From positions 1-6,978 of the forward strand of contig JAQCKY010000107.1 of the NCBI GenBank assembly GCA_027592155.1: a DNA stretch of 6,978 nucleotides, in the 5' to 3' direction. The translations under genes were made by a program, and so were the position numbers. The notes under the pieces are model-generated. The model made no database searches, had not been told where the DNA came from, and saw nothing but the letters and a program-made list of their open reading frames with translations. Positions 5,221 through 6,978 of this stretch are shown here, piece after piece. The DNA is from Pseudomonadota bacterium. GTDB taxonomy: Bacteria; Pseudomonadota; Alphaproteobacteria; Rhodospirillales; UBA2165. Position 1 is the stretch's first letter, and every line of letters begins with the position of its first letter.

Positions 5221-5664
5221 ATGACCGATTCCGCCCTAGATCTGAAAAACCGAGAGTCCTTTACCGCCTGGACCAGCGCGACGATCCGCTATAGCGACCT
5301 TGATCCCAACGGTCACGTGAACAACGGTGCGATTAACGAGCTTTTTGAGGACGGCCGGGTCCGGTTTCGCAATGATAATTTGGTTAAGCTGCCGGGGTCG
5401 TTCTTGACCGGTTTTGTGTTGGCCAAATTCAGCGTCGAATATTACCTGCCGATTTTCTACCCCGGTACCGTTGAGATCGGTACGACGATCCAGCGCATCG
5501 GTCGAACATCCTACGGGCTGGGACAGAGTATTTTTGCCGACGGGAAATGCGCTGCGGCGGCAGAGGTCATTACCGTGCTGCTCGATCCCGAGACCAAGAA
5601 ATCAATGCCGCTTCCCGACGCGTTACGGGAAACCCTCGAGAAGTTCCAGCCGCAAGCCCGCTAA
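5221..5664 (+). CDS. Acyl-CoA thioesterase, 4HBT/YbgC-like hot-dog fold
   Basis: A 147-residue protein of typical length for the family, hydrolysing acyl-CoA thioesters to free acid and CoA in the cytoplasm. The signature IRYSDLDPNGHVNNGAINEL lies at residues 22-41. D28 aligns with the catalytic Asp of 4-hydroxybenzoyl-CoA thioesterase, followed by the NGHVNN loop and the long helix with E40/E43/R46. The strands FVLAKFSVEYYLPIFYPGTVEIGTTI and RTSYGLGQSIFADGKCAAAAEVITVLLD complete the hot-dog sheet. ATG 5221 is favoured by homolog-like length. An in-frame GTG at 5209 would add four residues and has GGAAG 8 nt upstream, so the start is uncertain. Acyl substrate is not deducible. The gene converges on the alcohol dehydrogenase and shares 4 bp with it at the stop codons. 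Confidence 0.9.
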   Translation: MTDSALDLKNRESFTAWTSATIRYSDLDPNGHVNNGAINELFEDGRVRFRNDNLVKLPGSFLTGFVLAKFSVEYYLPIFYPGTVEIGTTIQRIGRTSYGLGQSIFADGKCAAAAEVITVLLDPETKKSMPLPDALRETLEKFQPQAR

Positions 5665-6782
5665 CCCAAAACTTCGATAATGATTTCCCGCATTTCGTCT
5701 CGAGTGGGTTTGCGAGGGCTGGTATTATTGAACCAGCAATCGACGGCAAACTCCGAAAGTTGATCCAAATCGTTGCTGCCGTAACCCATCGCCCGCACAC
5801 CCTCCGTTAGGCCGACCCGTTTGTTCAGCGCGTCCACGGCTTCGGCAACGTCACCCGCGCCGGCAACCTTCATCGAATGAGCCAGGCGGTCCATCTTGTC
5901 GTTGCCGGCCGCATCGGCGCAGAAATTGATCACCGCCGGGAGAGACAAGGTCACGAGTGCGCCGTGGTGGAGATCTGAGTCGCTGAAGGTCATCGACATG
6001 GTATGGGCAATCCCGAGTCCCTTTGAGATCGCCATGCCGCCCTGCATAGCCGCCATCAGCATGTGCCAGCGGGCTTCCCGGTCACTGCCGTCATTGACGG
6101 CGCGCTCGATGTAGGTGACGACGCGGTTGATACCGTCGAGGGCTATGGCATCGACGACCGGATTAATGGTGGGTGAAAACAGTCCTTCGACACAATGGCC
6201 CAACGCATCCATGCCGGTTCCCGCCGTCAGCCGGGGTGGCAGGCTCAAGGTCAATTCGGGATCGCAGATGGCAATTTTTGGCCGGACCAGAGGTGACCCG
6301 ATCCCAAACTCACGCTTGCCGTGAGCCGGATGAATGCCGCCGCCCTGGGTCATCTCCGCGCCGGTTCCTGCCGTCGTCGGGATGGCAATGATCGGGGCCA
6401 AGGGGCCGATGATCTTTTCCGGATGCCCTACATATTGCTCGAGCGGCGCGGGATTATTGCTTCGCGCAGCTGCGGCTTTGCAATTATCGATGATCGAGCC
6501 GCCGCCGATGGCGACAAATCCGTCGCAGTCGTTTGCCTCATAGGCCGCGATGGTGGCTTCGACGCCTTCGACGGTCGGATGTTCGGGCAGGGTGGCAATC
6601 TCCGAGGCTCTGATATCGGACGGCAATGCTTCCCGGGCCCGATCAAGAAAACCGAACCCGGCGATGGCTGGGTCTGTTGCCAGGAGGGGGCGTTTGATTC
6701 CCAACTCCTTGCAGGCATCGCCCAGCATGCTGATTGCGCCGAAATCGAAATAAACTTTGCCGAACCCATTGATAACAGCCAT
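5661..6782 (-). CDS. Iron-containing (group III) alcohol dehydrogenase
   Basis: A 373-residue NAD(P)-dependent alcohol/aldehyde oxidoreductase, near the usual 380-390 length, probably cytoplasmic. The N-terminal Rossmann-like domain has the nucleotide-binding GGGSIID (93-99) and IPTTAGTGAEMT. The all-helical metal domain has D192 and H196 in GTGMDALGHCVEG, H260 in GLGIAHTMSM, and H273 in LHHGALV, which together match the four Fe/Zn ligands of FucO-type enzymes. The second histidine of the usual HxxxH (His267 in FucO) is M264 here. One residue is also missing between the third and fourth ligands. This may mark a subfamily or an altered catalytic route. ATG 6782 is preceded by AGGGAG 8 nt upstream. 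Natural substrate unknown; a neighbouring thioesterase does not define a pathway. Confidence 0.92.
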   Translation of the reverse strand: MAVINGFGKVYFDFGAISMLGDACKELGIKRPLLATDPAIAGFGFLDRAREALPSDIRASEIATLPEHPTVEGVEATIAAYEANDCDGFVAIGGGSIIDNCKAAAARSNNPAPLEQYVGHPEKIIGPLAPIIAIPTTAGTGAEMTQGGGIHPAHGKREFGIGSPLVRPKIAICDPELTLSLPPRLTAGTGMDALGHCVEGLFSPTINPVVDAIALDGINRVVTYIERAVNDGSDREARWHMLMAAMQGGMAISKGLGIAHTMSMTFSDSDLHHGALVTLSLPAVINFCADAAGNDKMDRLAHSMKVAGAGDVAEAVDALNKRVGLTEGVRAMGYGSNDLDQLSEFAVDCWFNNTSPRKPTRDEMREIIIEVLG

Positions 6783-6790
6783 CGCTCAAT

Positions 6791-6796
6791 CTCCCT
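6791..6796 (-). promoter_or_regulatory. Ribosome binding site of the alcohol dehydrogenase gene
   Basis: Read on the minus strand this is AGGGAG, ending 8 nt before the ATG whose first base is 6782. It supports that start over internal methionines. Confidence 0.65.
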
Positions 6797-6832
6797 GTCG
6801 CGTGATTTATGGGCTGAAGGGTATTTGAGCCG

Positions 6833-6844
6833 GGCGGGCCCGCC
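6833..6844. promoter_or_regulatory. Perfect GC palindrome in the divergent promoter region
   Basis: GGCGGGCCCGCC is self-complementary over 12 bp and lies about 50 bp upstream of the alcohol dehydrogenase start. It may be an operator or a small hairpin. Chance is possible in GC-rich sequence. Confidence 0.25.
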
Positions 6845-6888
6845 AAGGCAATCTACCAATAAGTTCATTAGGTGGAATGGAAAGGCGC

Positions 6889-6907
6889 GATCAGAAATAA
6901 ATTGATC
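6889..6907. promoter_or_regulatory. GATCA-N9-TGATC dyad, possible operator
   Basis: Five-base inverted arms (6889-6893 and 6903-6907) flank the AT-rich spacer GAAATAAAT. The dyad lies between the divergent alcohol dehydrogenase and the right-edge gene. The shape suits a dimeric regulator, but the arms are short. Confidence 0.25.
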
Positions 6908-6935
6908 TCCCGGCCAAGGGGAGCCACCATTTGGC

Positions 6936-6978
6936 ATGGATACTCAGACCGACGCCGAGCTTGGCACCACACCCGACC
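6936..6978 (+). CDS. Probable start of a plus-strand gene cut by the window edge
   Basis: ATG 6936 opens MDTQTDAELGTTPD and stays open to the window end. AAGGGGAG (6916-6923) is a strong Shine-Dalgarno-like sequence, though 12 nt from this ATG, which is a little long. A TTG at 6931 in another frame is better spaced, but it would use rare-looking codons (ATA, AGA) and is less likely. Only 14 residues are visible, so no product can be named. It is divergent from the alcohol dehydrogenase. Confidence 0.4.
   Translation, partial: MDTQTDAELGTTPD

Noticed and set aside
4968..5294. 108-residue plus-strand frame with repeated SLSKGEVVPRAS-like peptides
   Set aside because: The peptides are translations of the palindromic repeat, and the frame then runs out of frame into the thioesterase gene. 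It is not a protein repeat family.
6321..6905. 194-residue plus-strand open frame
   Set aside because: Antisense to the alcohol dehydrogenase, which has intact family motifs and a good ribosome site. The translated sequence shows no domain.

Overview
The window reads as a chromosomal segment of a GC-rich alphaproteobacterium, probably Rhodospirillales-like. The grounds are codon use, the style of the DegP-type PDZ domain next to an OmpR/EnvZ-type pair, the LACTB2-type metallohydrolase, and a 65-bp palindromic repeat of a kind I recall from alphaproteobacterial genomes. This placement is inference, since no marker gene is present. No transposase, integrase, tRNA, rRNA or CRISPR array is visible, so most of the window looks like ordinary chromosome.

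Layout. (1) Positions 1-1186 and on to 2546 hold an envelope-signalling block. It consists of a small membrane-anchored PDZ protein that resembles only the last PDZ domain of a DegP/DegQ protease, a strong GC hairpin, an OmpR-family response regulator, and its HAMP sensor histidine kinase overlapping it by 14 bp. (2) From 2585 to 3487 lies a LACTB2-like metallo-beta-lactamase-fold hydrolase, 38 bp downstream on the same strand with its own good ribosome binding site. (3) On the minus strand at 3498-3722 is a 74-residue two-helix membrane protein, convergent with the hydrolase. It is divergent from (4) a membrane-anchored DUF3179 protein (3873-4889) of unknown function. (5) About 330 bp without a gene contain three tandem copies of a palindromic repeat (4910-5117) and then a short leader with a perfect 12-bp palindrome. 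(6) A 4HBT/hot-dog acyl-CoA thioesterase (5221-5664) meets an iron-type alcohol dehydrogenase on the minus strand (5661-6782) tail to tail, with their stop codons overlapping. (7) A 153-bp divergent intergenic region with two dyads precedes the probable start of another plus-strand gene cut by the window edge.

Functional logic. Only the response regulator and kinase form an obvious working unit, and the PDZ protein plausibly belongs with periplasmic protein quality control or sensing next to it. The remaining genes are single-gene units with general metabolic or unknown roles. I see no convincing multi-gene novel system. The points most worth a second look are the detached DegP-like PDZ protein, the tandem palindromic repeat with its partial decay, the alcohol dehydrogenase lacking the second active-site histidine, and the uncharacterised DUF3179 and two-helix membrane proteins.
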